NCBI RefSeq assembly: GCF_014839805.1
Contig: NC_051132.1
Span: 5,828,001 to 5,892,000 of the forward strand
Length of the DNA: 64,000 bases
Origin: Manduca sexta
Taxonomy: Eukaryota; Arthropoda; Insecta; Lepidoptera; Sphingidae
Direction: 5' to 3'
The notes beneath the pieces are model-generated. The model made no database searches, had not been told where the DNA came from, and saw nothing but the letters and a program-made list of their open reading frames with translations. Within the stretch, counting starts at the first letter, position 1; each line of letters opens with the position of its first letter. Below, piece after piece: positions 12,830 through 23,866 of this stretch. The translations under genes and the position numbers were made by a program.

Positions 12830-13065
12830 CGGGTACGGCAATGATCCCACTGCACCTGATGGTAAGTAAAGTGGGGTCCAATAGAATGTTGACTGACGAG
12901 AGATGATTATTCCTCGGCAGTCGACACAATTATGCCGGCCTGTTGGAAGGATATGCACGGGCTGATCACTGACCGCGACCTATTTACATGGGCCACTATG
13001 GCGGGTTTTAACACCTTATATACAGTGTTCGCTATCTGGGCGGATATAAAATGTATACCAGAAAA
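12830..13065 (+). repeat. Interspersed repeat family A
   Basis: A long copy with all landmarks in order: GGCAATGATCCCACTGCACC, GGTCCAATAGAATG, GTCGACACAATTATGCCGG, GGCCACTATGGCGGGTTTTA and GGGCGGATATAAAATGTAT. The open frame inside (12932-13192) is incidental. Confidence 0.75.
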
Positions 13066-14547
13066 TTATTTTCCATTCCTGTTACATATCTTGTTGACTC
13101 ATAACAGTTATAACATTAGCTCCACGATATTTTTAACTAAACTAAAATACCGATATTGTTATTCACAAGTATGGAATATTCGAAATTCCTAACGATTATT
13201 TCGGTAAGAAAACAATAAAATAAAACACTTGAACTATATAGAGAACGGCGTAAACAGACCCGGCTGTGAAAACAAAGTCCTAATCGGCCAAACTGTTCAC
13301 GTAATAACATGTTTGCTTACAAAGAAGCTAACAATAATATTGGAAAATATTTGCTTTATCGAACCCTAATGGATAATTTAATTTTACACTGTTAATTATA
13401 GGTGAGAATCGATACATTTTTCTTCAGTATATTTTTGTTGGTCAGGTACACAGAATGAAAGTAATTAAATCATAATTTTGGGCCTGGTTTGATTGATTTA
13501 ATGTTTTATTGATGTATTGCTTTTGGTTCCGCACGCGTGCACAAGTCTAGCTGTATATTCCTCTGGTATAAAAAGCCTATGTGCTTCCCAGGAACTCAAA
13601 CTATCTCAGTTACAAATAATATCGAAATCGGTTTAGTATTTCAGCTGTGAAAACATCACATACAAACAGTTACTTTCGCAATTTAAAGTATGAATTATAC
13701 ATAATTGCTACATTTTTCTTGAACTGACATAGTCTTACTTACCAATGAGCTTTATATCGTTGTTTTAGAATTATACTGAAATAAAAAAAAAAAACTCCGC
13801 ATAAAAATGAAATAACAGTAAATCCTTTTTAGAATTGTATAGTTAATTGGGTGAACATAGCCCAAAGTTACTATAAAAATACAATTCACTATTTGGTCAC
13901 ATTGCTTTATTACGTTTATACAAAAATGAGCTAATTTTATATTTAACACGAAAGCACGATCAAAATTCCGTAAAAAATCAATAAGAAGAAGAAGCCTTTG
14001 AAATCTGACGAAAGAGCTAAATGTCAAAAAGAGACGCAATGATATTTAATGACGTCATCAGGCATTACGATACGACGAGCGAAAGAAAGAGTTAGCGCGC
14101 TATCACCACTACGCACACATTTTTAAATTTAGAATACTTCAATTCTCAAACGATATTGTTGGTGATTTCACAAAAAGGCTTCTTTTTATGATTATTAAGT
14201 ATAAAATAATTCTCAGAATTTAACATAGTAAATACCCTAATATAACAGTATTTCTCGAGTACAAGCTTGTTCATGAATGTACCGCTTTAGCCACACTATC
14301 AGTGATATAATACATTTTGGTAGTAAAATTTAATAGCACTAGAAAACCCTAGGAATATTATGTTCAGTCTCTGTAGTGAAAACACAATCTTTGTGAAACA
14401 AAACAATTCAGAATATTACGTGCTCGAAATGAGAAGAGTATTGTTAGTATTTTTATTTTATGCTATTGTATTGTTTTTGTTTAGACGTTTATTATGAAAT
14501 ATGATTTTGTTAATTATAATTCTTAGTTTTTATAAATATTATACTTG
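13066..14547. other. No feature recognised
   Basis: AT-rich unique-looking DNA. A TGACGTCA palindrome lies at 14050 next to a GCGCGC-containing stretch. The minus-strand frame at 13752-14039 is low-complexity and not convincing. Confidence 0.5.
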
Positions 14548-14850
14548 TTTTGGTTGCGTCTTCACCCGGGTGAAACAATTTTTCCGGCATAAAAATATGA
14601 CTATATATTTTCCGGAATAAATAGTATCCTACGTCCAGGAAAATTTAAAAAAAAAATTAAATCTGTTCGCTAGTTTTTGTGTTTGTTTCATAAAATTACA
14701 AGCTTTTGACTTCACCCGCGTTACATTATTTTTCCGGGATAAATAGTGTCACAGGATATAACTAACTATAGTAATTATTAGTCATAATTTTGAAAATCTG
14801 TTAAGTAGTTTCAGAGATTAGCCCCTTGAATAAAATAAAAACATAATACT
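14548..14850 (-). mobile_element. Two adjacent decayed Helitron-like copies
   Basis: Two blocks start with the reversed 3' end of the family (CTTCACCCGGGTGAAACAAT near 14560; CTTCACCCGCGTTACA near 14708). Each is followed by TTTTTCCGG(C/G)ATAAA and AAATAGT. The second continues to TTTCAGAGATTAGC. Terminal CTAG motifs are lost. Confidence 0.5.
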
Positions 14851-14943
14851 CCCAAAAACTCCCAAAATGTTAGATATTTATCAGTCGCGAAGGGTAAAAT
14901 TTTACGAAAGGGTACCCGACATAACATACAGCTAATTACATGG

Positions 14944-15303
14944 ACAAATACGCTCTGCAAATCATTCTAATGATTTTAAATAAATTATAAACGGACGTCT
15001 CCGCAAGCCGACAGGAATCGGGTTATATGGACTTTTCGCTACTGATTCCAGTTTTCTTCACAAAACGGAAATTCTCCAAATTGTACCTTTATATAGATTA
15101 TTCATTGTTATCTAAAACAGTAAAACACAAATACGCTCTGCAAATCATTCTAATGATTTTAAATAAATTATAAAAGGATGTTTCCGCAAGTCGACAGGAA
15201 TCGGGATAAATGGACTTTTCGCCATTGATTCCAGTTTTCTTCACAAAACGGAAATTCTCCAAATTGTATCTTTATATAGATTATTCATTGTTATCTAAAA
15301 CAG
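14944..15303. repeat. Direct tandem duplication, ~183-bp unit
   Basis: ACAAATACGCTCTGCAAATC starts at 14944 and again at 15127, and the two units (183 and 177 bp) are nearly identical. Each contains GACAGGAATCGGG, GGACTTTTCGCC-like sequence and TTCACAAAACGGAAATTCTC. GACAGGAATCGG and GGACTTTTCGCC also mark family D elsewhere (21800-21950, 33255-33420, 44875-44950), so part of a repeat has been duplicated in place. Confidence 0.88.
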
Positions 15304-15317
15304 CCGCGATCCGAATT

Positions 15318-15350
15318 TATATAAGCGTCTCTTGTAGTCTTACGTTCAGC
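15318..15350 (+). promoter_or_regulatory. Possible orphan core promoter (TATA plus initiator)
   Basis: TATATAAG at 15318-15325 is followed at the canonical distance by TTCAGC, whose A (15348) lies 30 bases after the first T. A donor-like AACAGTAAGT lies near 15470. The RNA between has only tiny open frames and I found no convincing downstream exon, so this may be chance or a non-coding transcript. Confidence 0.3.
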
Positions 15351-15669
15351 TAAGCTAATTGGTTTCTAATACATAATTAATTTGATTTCAAACGTAATAT
15401 GTCTGAATGATAATGAATATTTAACTATCAGAGTTTACAAACTTTGCTGATCCAAGTGAAACTTTAACAGTAAGTACTTAAAACAGTTAAAACTATTAGG
15501 GCAGATAATGATTTAAACGTTGTAGTCTGAGGGTAACTTATCGAATATTGCCAGATGTACAAAAAATAAATTACGCTCAAAAAATATTTTGCATATTGGG
15601 TATCTTTTATATATTTTTATAGTTTAAGTTTTCTAGTCCTGACCGAAATGTATGTATTAAAGTCAATCC

Positions 15670-15795
15670 ATGCCAATGCACCCTAGGTCAGCGTGTTGGA
15701 TTCAGGCATAATCCCTCCCATTGGTAGAGGAGTCCCATGCCCAGTAGAGGGAGACTACACAGAGCTGATATCATACATAGTATAGAACATTTTAG
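15670..15795 (+). repeat. SINE-B 3' fragment, diverged
   Basis: It contains TAGGTCAGCGTGTTGGA, AATCCCTCCC, GTAGAGGAG and CCCATGCCCAGTAGAGGGA, which parallel the 3' half of the SINE-B family (compare 36540-36660). A TAAATAAATTAAATAAATA stretch follows at about 15841. Confidence 0.55.
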
Positions 15796-15799
15796 AACA

Positions 15800-16149
15800 A
15801 ATACGTACAATATGTACCCGATTATAACCCGTTTTGTGTGTAATAAATAAATTAAATAAATACCAAAAACCTTAAGCCCACAGTAGCACAGTAGAATAAC
15901 GTGTAACTATCTCGTAACAGTCGATAAGTAATGTTTTACGGCTACATAAAGCGACGGTAAAACACAATCTCATCGCGGCGGCTCGATCGGCACTTAACTA
16001 GATGACCTCTCGACCTTAACTACTGCGGAGTTTGCATAAAACCAACCGATCGGAGATAGCTAGGAATCATTTTAATTTGTTTTATAACATTCAATTCGTT
16101 AATAGCTGGTTGGATATTTTTGTATCTGCCTGGATAGCTACCACCGTAT
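15800..16149. other. No feature recognised
   Basis: Mixed AT-rich DNA containing the TAAA-rich tail of the preceding fragment and nothing else that I can support. Confidence 0.5.
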
Positions 16150-16345
16150 ATGACACCTGCCATGTGGCCTACGTATGTGTGTAGTGTTACGGGATCAGCC
16201 TGTGTATATCTGATTCAGAGAGGCCGCCATAATTGTGTCGACAAATAAAGGATTATTATATCTTCCAGTCGACATTATCTAGACCCAATTCTTCTTACCA
16301 TCATGTACAATGAGGTCATTTTGCCGTGGCAGCATGAAAAACAAC
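16150..16345 (-). repeat. Interspersed repeat family A
   Basis: A reverse-orientation copy: GGGATCAGCCTGTGTATATC, GGCCGCCATAATTGTGTCGA, CAGTCGACATT and TACCATCATGTACAATGAGG correspond in reverse order to the plus-strand copies. Confidence 0.65.
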
Positions 16346-16387
16346 ATTAAAGTGGAGAATTTAAAAGTGGCTAAGTTTAATAACCAT

Positions 16388-16550
16388 TAAAATAAAATTA
16401 TTTTTCGGATTTTATCGCGGTTTTTATATTATAATTTTCTCCCGACGTCCGCCACGTCACCACGAAGGCTGCAAAGTCTTCGAAACGTTGGGAAAAAAAT
16501 CTTTTCGCAAAATAATTTTATTTTAATATCTAACTTCGTGTAAACATAAG
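16388..16550. repeat. Interspersed repeat family C
   Basis: Landmarks are AATAAAATTATTTTTCGGAT, TTATCGCGGTTTTTATATTA, TCTCCCGACG, CACGAAGGCTGCAAAGTC and TGTAAACATAAGAAATC. Related copies lie at 20453-20610 and 33898-34003, with pieces near 10604 and 43605. The class is unknown; no coding sequence. Confidence 0.65.
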
Positions 16551-17244
16551 AAATCAGTATTTAATAAACACGTATAAATTTAAAAATCTAGATGGTGAAA
16601 ATATGTAGCTTTTAATGATTTGAAATTTCTCAAGATATTCAAGAGTATGACAGTGTTTGTATCCGTTGTCTTTGTATCGTTTCTTTATATCCGTTTGTCA
16701 GTCTTTCTGAAATTCACTTGGCATGAAGTATGTACCAGTAATAAACAATAAACTTAAAAATCAAACTAGATCGGTATCAAGGTTCTAAAAATTTTCTAAT
16801 GCTAACATTGGTGCAGCAACAGAAAGTCGTTATCATTTTTATAACATCTCTTTCTAGCTAAACACACTTAGCAGAGGAAAAGCACAAAAAAATGATTTCA
16901 AAGTCTTTTTTAATATAACGTTAAACACTAAACAGACTGCAAAAGCGAGAAGTGTGAAATTTGATTGCAAAGCAGACACAATTAGCTCTTTTGGCAAAGA
17001 CTTTTTGATGTTCCAAGCGAAAAATGTGATGTTAAAAATTCTAAATATTTCTACCAAAATTTGCATACGTTCTAAAATGAACAATCATAAAATTTTAGTA
17101 CTAATGAACTTTTCTTACAAAAGTTTAATAGTGCGTTAAGAAGTCATTGTTTGTGTATTCACTCAGTGTTTAGTTCAGAGCTATTGATAGATTTTGATGC
17201 ACCTTTTAGATTTTATTGGGGAACATTTGTTTACATTTAGAACT
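16551..17244. other. No feature recognised
   Basis: AT-rich. Overlapping open frames on both strands at 16854-17139 mirror each other and have no recognisable motif, so I do not call a gene. Confidence 0.5.
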
Positions 17245-17508
17245 AGGTATTACACGCGGTTTCGCCTGCGTGAAATTCCTTTGCCGTTAAAAAAGTCCCT
17301 AAAACACAGTGTAGCTATTTAACGCACCTGTATAGTTCCCATTATTTCCCATGGAAGAAAATTATCGGGATACAAAGTACACTACGTTTTAATCCCGAAC
17401 ATATGTGTCCCAAATCTGATTCAAATTCATTCTACTGTTTCTGCGTCAGTTCTAACAAACAATTTTTTTTTACAAACTTTCGCACATATTAGTAAGAAGT
17501 AAGATAAG
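17245..17508 (-). mobile_element. Helitron-like element, decayed
   Basis: The left end shows the reversed GC-rich 3' hairpin (ACGCGGTTTCGCCTGCGTGA). The right end shows CAAACTTTCGCACATATTAG, the reversed form of the family's 5' start with ATATTA. The centre keeps the reversed ATCGGGATA motif. The terminal CTAG is not preserved. Confidence 0.5.
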
Positions 17509-18036
17509 ATACTAGTTTTATTTTCCTGGTGGGATGGGAGGGAGACGGTAGATATATATCAGATATAGCTATGGTATTTTGATGTGTTAGATACCGATAT
17601 TAATAGACTGATGTACCCGTGAATTTTGCTTACTGACACGGTTCTGGTAGTATTTTAATCTACCAGATATAATTTTGATTACACCACTGAACATCAGGTG
17701 CAATGCATTCATTTTAATTTGATTAAAACAGTCTACAAAGCATAAATGATTTACTAGTTACGTAACGTATGTAGAACTAACCATAAATTCCGCGAAGTAT
17801 AAAATCAGTCCTCTGTCGGATATCTATCAAAGTGATCCGATATGGGTTTAATAATGTGGGTATGCAAAGCCAGGATATGTCAATCCGACGTCACGAAATT
17901 CAGTGCTGTCAGTTTGGTTTGAAATTGTGTGCACGTTTTGTTTAGGCCTAGCATTCACGGAAGTGAACAATGAACATTTCTATGTAATTATCAAATAGTT
18001 TCGAAAAATATCGACTTTTTGTTACTTTTTAGGTGT
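17509..18036. other. No feature recognised
   Basis: AT-rich unique-looking DNA up to the GC-rich island that starts at 18037. Confidence 0.5.
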
Positions 18037-18175
18037 TGGCAGATCTGGGGAAGTAGATGTGAGGAAAAGAGAAGGAACACTCATGCATTCAGTGTGGAGA
18101 CCTAGCGCACAAGAATTGTCTCAGGGGGGCTCCGCATCGAATTGGCAGCAAATGCGCGGCGCATTATAAGCTGAA
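18037..18175. other. GC-rich island with splice-like borders, unexplained
   Basis: This ~140-bp block stands out from AT-rich surroundings. On the plus strand it follows TTGTTACTTTTTAG, and one frame stays open from 18038 to a TAA at the end, ~45 codons. It contains the peptide REGTLMHSVWRPSAQELSQG and is followed by AAAATAAAAAAAA. On the minus strand its other border reads TTTTTTTTATTTTCAG, also an excellent acceptor. Possible readings are a terminal exon, a processed fragment or a piece of an unknown mobile element. I do not recognise the peptide. Confidence 0.35.
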
Positions 18176-19177
18176 AATAAAAAAAAACAACACACACATC
18201 AGGCATTAAATTCGAAAGGGTAGTCTGGTATTTGGGATGACTGTGTATATGTAGACTGATGAAAGTAGCTTTATTAGTTAACGCGAAACATGGTAAATAA
18301 AATTTGAAACGCGTCAAGTAGAATTAATTGCGTAAATTTTCTATAATATTAATTTTACTGCATGCATTAAAATATTAACTGTTTGTTATGTAAAGTAATT
18401 TCTACTAAGTTATAATCCAAAAAGGTCTTGGGCGTCGTGGGGACAAACACAAATACAACTTTGAATTATTTAATAGTCCCACAAATCCTACATTAACGGT
18501 GCCCAAATTTATCAGTAGCGTTAAGGGAACAAATAGATTGTCTCAAGTCGTTATAATTCATGAATATGTATGACAATTTATATTTCCGGAAAAGTCAGGA
18601 CTATATTATAATCTCATTGAAAGTAGATAAACAGAGTTGAATTAAAAACAATATTTTTTTTTAGGGTCAGGTGCATTATAAAACTTAGTGTACCTTTTAC
18701 AATACACATAACTCTTAGATAGATGAATATTAACTTAACGCTATAACTATTTTTATGAAAACCTCAAAAAAAATGTTTAAAATAACCAAATAAAGAAATC
18801 CTTATAAAATGATAACAACTAAACGCTCGATTTTCCTGATACATACATTACTCAAAAGTCGAAGTCTATATCGGTAAAAAGTGCTTATAGGGCTGCCACA
18901 ATATTTCATTCAACGAGCAACCATAAATCAAAACTAAAAGGGCCAACACATGATCGAACGGGAACATCGAGAATGTAAAAATTGCGCTAGAAAAATATTT
19001 TTAGGGTCACTGATTTGAAAATTCTGTATCTAAATGGTAGAGCTACTCTGTACTCTAGATATATTTGTCTACAGAATGATTGAAAGAAAGAAAGAAAACC
19101 ATCATGAAGAGCTTGGTGTGGCATTTCATGAGTGAGATTACCTAAGTTTCTTTTCTAATTTCTATTTCTTTCCTTTG
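18176..19177. other. No feature recognised
   Basis: AT-rich unique-looking DNA with a short GAAA repeat near 19083. Confidence 0.5.
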
Positions 19178-19355
19178 ATTGCCTCGATGGAGTAGCTGTA
19201 ATGCGTGCAGGGTACATCGCTTTGTGGCCCCGGATTCGAATCCCGGATCGGGCAGTGATATTTTTTGCTCAATATTAATTCGGAGTCTATAATTTGTATC
19301 CAATATGGCGATTGGTTCATTCTCTATTACATCATGGGGAGGAACACACAAGGAG
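19178..19355 (+). mobile_element. SINE-A (tRNA-derived), 5' part
   Basis: The tRNA-like head has an A-box-like GATGGAGTAGCTGTA and a B-box GATTCGAATCCC (about 19231), followed by GGATCGGGCAGTGAT. The body keeps GGAGTCTATAATTTGTATCC and ATATGGCGATTGG, then fades. The 3' part with the ACCCCTTCGGGGATAAA motif is missing. Confidence 0.75.
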
Positions 19356-20452
19356 ACTAGAAATGATAACATTTACTTATCTTTAGAAATCGGTACATCT
19401 GCTACAATATTATATAACAATTGCTGCTTTTTTATGCAGAACGATTTATTTTTCCTAACAGCTTTATTTATCATTTTCGGTAGCGCGCGTTCGCTTATTC
19501 CATTTCCAATTTCAGTTCAACTTTAATTAGATTGGAGATTGGGCGGAATTAGACATTTAAAATGTCCTAACCTAGTAATCGCAACCTATCCTAAAGGAAG
19601 ATAGTGACAAAATAATGATTCACAAGTTTTAAGTTAACTTAATATTTTGACAATTTTCATATTGCAAAACTAATAAAGATTATCTATTTATTACTATTAT
19701 CATTTATTTCGGAGCATAGATTAGAGTGTGAATTATATTTGGTCATCGTATACATTAATGTGACGAGTAGTATTTACTCAGAAGTTATGAAACAGATCCT
19801 AACATAGAAAAAGAGACAATTAATTTAATCCATCAGTCTTACTTATATACTTGTTTTAGCGTTAAGAGATGCTTAAGAATTGCTTAAATAGCTGTCAAAA
19901 ACATCACGAGTTTCCTAGTTTAAACCTTATGAAGAGGAAATATGGCGGGTTTTGACTTACAGCTGATCGAGTAAATTTGTGTTTTAACTAAGCATAACTT
20001 TGCGATTTTTTTATAAGTAAGACTGAAAATTTTATAAAACTGCTAAACCTAAGCGCAAAGAGTAATCGCCTCATCCGTCTTGTGAAAGAGTTGTAATAAT
20101 AAAGAAGACAATAAAAACTGGCCAAGACAGCTGCGGTCCGCCATTAATAGAATTGTTGACCTGACTTAAAGAGCAAACATCTCAGACGCTGGATATTACG
20201 GTGTAACGATTTGAGTGAGGTCATCAGCCTATATTCTATCAGAGATAGGCTTACATTCAAAGGCCGTAAAAATGGTCTTTTTACAATTTAACGATTTTTT
20301 TTAACTTTCGACAAGTCTATCGTTAAGATATATCATACCCATAAGTAACGTTAGCGTTATAGATTGTAAAAAGGCATCCTAGCTACAAGCCCAGTTATAC
20401 AATCTTATTCGTTTATTGTTTGTGATAGTAACAAAATAGACCTAAATCATCG
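19356..20452. other. No feature recognised
   Basis: AT-rich unique-looking DNA without coding or repeat signals that I can support. Confidence 0.5.
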
Positions 20453-20612
20453 AAATAAAACTATTTGACGGATTTTATCGCGGCAATATATATTTTAACT
20501 TTTTTCCGACGTTTGAAGATTTTACAACCTTCATCGTCACGGAGCGGGTTGAGGTTTTGTATAGTTGTAAAAACAAACATTCGCGTAAACATAAGAAATC
20601 ATGCATAGATTT
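20453..20612. repeat. Interspersed repeat family C
   Basis: It has the same landmarks as the copy at 16388 in the same orientation: GAAATAAAACTATTTGACGG, TTTTATCGCGG, TTCCGACGTTTGAAGA, CTTCATCGTCACGG and GCGTAAACATAAGAAATC. Confidence 0.65.
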
Positions 20613-21039
20613 CCTTATATTTTTCCCACACATATTGCGACTGACAAAGCTAATAAGACTAATACGTAGCTTGTAGTATTTACTGCTAGTTTTATAGTCA
20701 TTTTGTTAGGATAAATAGAGCGATGAATTGTTTTTTAGCTTTCTACGCTATACTTTGTGGGTCCCAGACAGTTTTTACAGTGTCAAAGTACGGGTTAGCA
20801 AGCTGTTTAAATGCAACAACTGGTATTAAACGGGGGGATTAAACTTAACGTGTTGCAAAAACAGTTAATGAAAAGCTGTATTTGCTTTAAAATAACCATA
20901 AAGCGAAGTTTATTGAAACCATTACTTTCATTATTTAAATACAATTCTATTTGTTGCTATTCCATGATTGTTCCAAATTACCCATTTGTGTTTTAGACTG
21001 CGTATATGATCGCAACTTGTTGCCGACCAACATTATACT
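20613..21039. other. No feature recognised
   Basis: AT-rich sequence with no feature that I can support. Confidence 0.5.
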
Positions 21040-21180
21040 ATACAGAACATGTTCATGTTGGATATACACTGATACCGGAACGCGACACACTTACTTAGGC
21101 CAATATGATGGGTTTTATACCTTGTGTACTGTCTTTACCCCGGTAGGAATACAATATTTCTTACCACCAGCAATATTGTG
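21040..21180 (+). repeat. Family A, inner half
   Basis: It holds GGATATACACTGATACCGGA, ACGCGACACACTTAC, ATGATGGGTTTTATACCTTG and TACCACCAGCAATATTG. The outer half with GTCGAC is absent. Confidence 0.6.
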
Positions 21181-21774
21181 CGTTGTAAGAGACGAGAGGC
21201 CACCTAATCGCTATTAAATAGCCATAAAGTTTGCAAGCTGCTTTGCATTCCATATCCACCTACCCCTGAACAGGTAAAAAGCGTGGTGTTATGTATTTCC
21301 CAAAATAAATATACGTAACGACATAGTATTTGCAAAGTATTATTTCAAACATTTCTGTTTCATCCATCTTTTTTGTTTGTCATATTATATTCCTTCTATC
21401 AAATTATAATTATATGTATGTATGTATAAGACAAACAAAAAAAAGATGACACGGAATCGTAATAATATTTCGTAAAAATTTCGTTACCTATTTTGAAGAA
21501 TACTCACAGAAGAATCAAAAATAAACTTTATGACACGTTGTGTATAGAATGACAATATCGCTAAGCTACGCTTCACAAAGCCACAAGACTTAGCGCTGGC
21601 AGTTAAAATAGGCCTTTAAACAATTTTACGATACTCCGAGTTCAAATCTTGCCTGTTTCGAACAGTCGTCGGATTTAATTAAACTGTGTTTTACAGCCGT
21701 CTAGTTTCTAATGAATTCGATGGCTTCGGTTCTCAACAGTTTGGGGGGAACAAAAAATTGGGTGAAACTTTGTT
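21181..21774. other. No feature recognised
   Basis: AT-rich. A short TATG microsatellite lies near 21413-21427. Nothing else to report. Confidence 0.5.
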
Positions 21775-21952
21775 TAGATTGTTTCGGAAGCGGTGGCGAG
21801 GGTGAAACTTTCAGAAAAGGAAACTCGACACAACATAATATCTATGCTAATATACATAAATTCGGTTTGCAAATCGTTCTTATGTTAAGATTTTACATAA
21901 AACACGTAAGGTAAACCGGCAGGAATCTTATATGGATCTTTCGCCAATGCTC
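21775..21952 (+). repeat. Interspersed repeat family D
   Basis: It starts GGTGGCGAGGGTGAAACTTT and ends AACCGGCAGGAATCTTATAT then GGATCTTTCGCC. In better copies the two ends (GGCGAAGGGTGAAA and GGACTTTTCGCC) form a short imperfect inverted repeat. The class is unknown. Confidence 0.5.
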
Positions 21953-22029
21953 GGCAGCGAATTTGTATTGCGGTAGAAGTACCGCGTCGAAGTATCGGGT
22001 TCTATTCAGGATCTGCTTGAGACTAAAAT

Positions 22030-22165
22030 GGGTGCTTGATATGGCAATAGGCTCGTCTCTATCAAATTATGGAATGGAATGCATATTGAAAAGTGGGCAC
22101 AAATTTGTACTTCTGCCTACCCCTTCGGGGATAAGACATGGCTGTGCGTGTTTCTTTAGGTGAAG
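22030..22165 (+). repeat. SINE-A 3' fragment
   Basis: It retains GATATGGCAATAGGCTCGTC, AATTATGGAATGGAATGCA, AAAGTGGGCAC, CTACCCCTTCGGGGATAA and a final GTGCGTGT. These match the 3' half of SINE-A (reverse of 48075-48200). Confidence 0.7.
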
Positions 22166-22679
22166 GTCAAAGTTTTAAATGTAAATTAGATCCTTCGTTT
22201 ATTACGGGCTATAATATATTTAATGATATCGATCCTACGATAAATACCTGACTGCTGAACATTTGTCTCCTGCTACGAGAGGAATTAGACCTTAGTTTAC
22301 CATTAGTACTTAACTTAGTTGTTTGTAATTTTTTTTTATATTAAAATGTTATATTGTTATTGTCCTAATAAATACTTTTTAACATTGGTTACGAATTATA
22401 TCTTCCTCATGGCATATCAAATTATTTACTTTTATAGAGTAATTACTATCCATAATAACTTACTGTCTTATAATCCCATAAGGGTATGAAGTTGCGCAGC
22501 TGCCGTGTCGTAAAAGGAAGCCAAATACATTCTACAACATGTATGAAAAGAGTTTTGGCATATTACAGAAATATAAGATAACCCTTAAGATCTAATCTAC
22601 TGTGGCGAGTAGGTATAATGGCTCGGCTAATTAAATGGTCTGGTTATTGTTCCTTCTGCTTACGAGTTTTTTTTTTTTA
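22166..22679. other. No feature recognised
   Basis: AT-rich; a poly-T run lies at 22667-22677 just before the next repeat. Confidence 0.5.
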
Positions 22680-22920
22680 TACGGCAGGGCAAAGTAAATC
22701 TGCTGCACTTGATGCTAAGAGATAGAGTCCAGTATCGATTGACAAGAGATGTCTGGCCCTCTCCAGTCGACACAATTATGCCGACCTGTTTGACACTCGA
22801 TATACATAGATCTCGGATCGCGAAACACTTACGTGAGCCTCAATGGCGGATTTTACGTCTTGTATATGCTATACGGGCGGATACAAATATTCTACCACCA
22901 CAAGAGTGTTGTTAGTGTTG
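22680..22920 (+). repeat. Interspersed repeat family A
   Basis: Long copy: ACGGCAGGGCAAAGTAAATC, GTCGACACAATTATGCCGAC, GATATACATAGATCTCGGAT and ACGGGCGGATACAAATATTC. The Helitron-like 5' word TTTGTTTGTTTGAATGCATT follows at 22957, so two repeat types are juxtaposed. Confidence 0.7.
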
Positions 22921-23027
22921 CCATATTATGTATATTTATATATTATTATTGTATCGTTTGTTTGTTTGAATGCATTCATCTTAGGAACTACTAAATCGAT
23001 TTTGAAATTTTTCCCTAATATAAAGTA

Positions 23028-23225
23028 GAGGGTAAACGCCCTCTTGGGAGATCACCGTCTAAATGGAGTGAACAAATCGCTAAACCTTTCCACTTAAGCT
23101 GCACGATCCAATTCACGCCGTCGATGATAGAAACAGATAGACTCTATAGACTCAGCCTGCTGCGGTCAGAATCCTCAGCATTAAGGGAACGACAGGATGG
23201 ATGGATAAAGCTATATTACTCCTGA
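23028..23225 (+). pseudogene. Non-LTR retrotransposon ORF2 C-terminal remnant
   Basis: One frame is open for 65 codons before TGA (23223-23225) with no start codon. It begins EGKRPLGRSPSKWSEQIAK and ends LRSESSALRERQDGWIK. The G(K/R)RPxGRxPxxWS(E/D)QI pattern is typical of the tail of LINE ORF2 proteins, after the reverse transcriptase domain. A 5'-truncated insertion fits. The clade cannot be told from this segment, and a chance open frame is possible but unlikely given the motif. Confidence 0.55.
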
Positions 23226-23834
23226 GTGATGTACGCTACTTTAAATTCCGAGAAAATAAAATGCAGCATTTTTATTCCGGTATAATTTTTTCACTCGGGC
23301 GGAGTTGCCAGAAAAACCTTGTTGAATAAAAATCCATGAGTTCAGTTTGAAAATTATTTATTTTTATTTATATTCCTATTCTAAGTTAAAAATAATTTAA
23401 GTACTGATATAATGCCATAAAATCACATCAGTTAGTATTACAATCGAATGTCGCAAATTATCTTCATAGGTCTAATTTAGATATTTCTTCCTTGCAAATT
23501 ACAACAACATAGCTTGCAAAAACATAAATTATATTTAAGAACTTATTTGGGAACCTCTGTGGTTTTTTTATGAACATTAAATTATGAAGTGGCCAGCGAA
23601 AGCTGGCTTGTTTTCTGAATAAAAATATAATTGGTTTAGAATCGAATTACTTTTTAAAGGCCTTTAAGGAGTACAGTAATGTAATTAAAGAAGGTAGGAA
23701 CAACTCTGCAGACAAGGTAAAAACAACATAATACCACTTTGTATTAAAGTATATTTTCAATAATAACAAAATATTTCCTAATAACAATATTGTCTATCAT
23801 TTGAACTGATTCTGTTGTTAGTGACGCACAATAG
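23226..23834. other. 3' flank of the Kazal-like gene, no clear feature
   Basis: AT-rich. I see no canonical AATAAA shortly after the minus-strand stop codon; AATACA near 23737 is a weak candidate. A perfect hairpin GCCAGC-GAAA-GCTGGC lies at 23592-23607. Confidence 0.4.
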
Positions 23835-23866
23835 TTAACATCTCTCTCTTTTGAATACACGCCAAT
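23835..23866 (-). CDS. Kazal-like gene, coding exon 4 (terminal)
   Basis: The acceptor is ACGTTTTTTTCAG. Joined to exon 3 in phase it encodes NWRVFKRERC and then TAA, supplying the expected sixth cysteine as the last residue. The intron before it (2490 bp) contains two SINEs. Confidence 0.68.

Noticed and set aside
16854..17139. Overlapping frames on both strands
   Set aside because: Mirror-image open frames in AT-rich DNA without motifs; one must be a shadow and neither has support.
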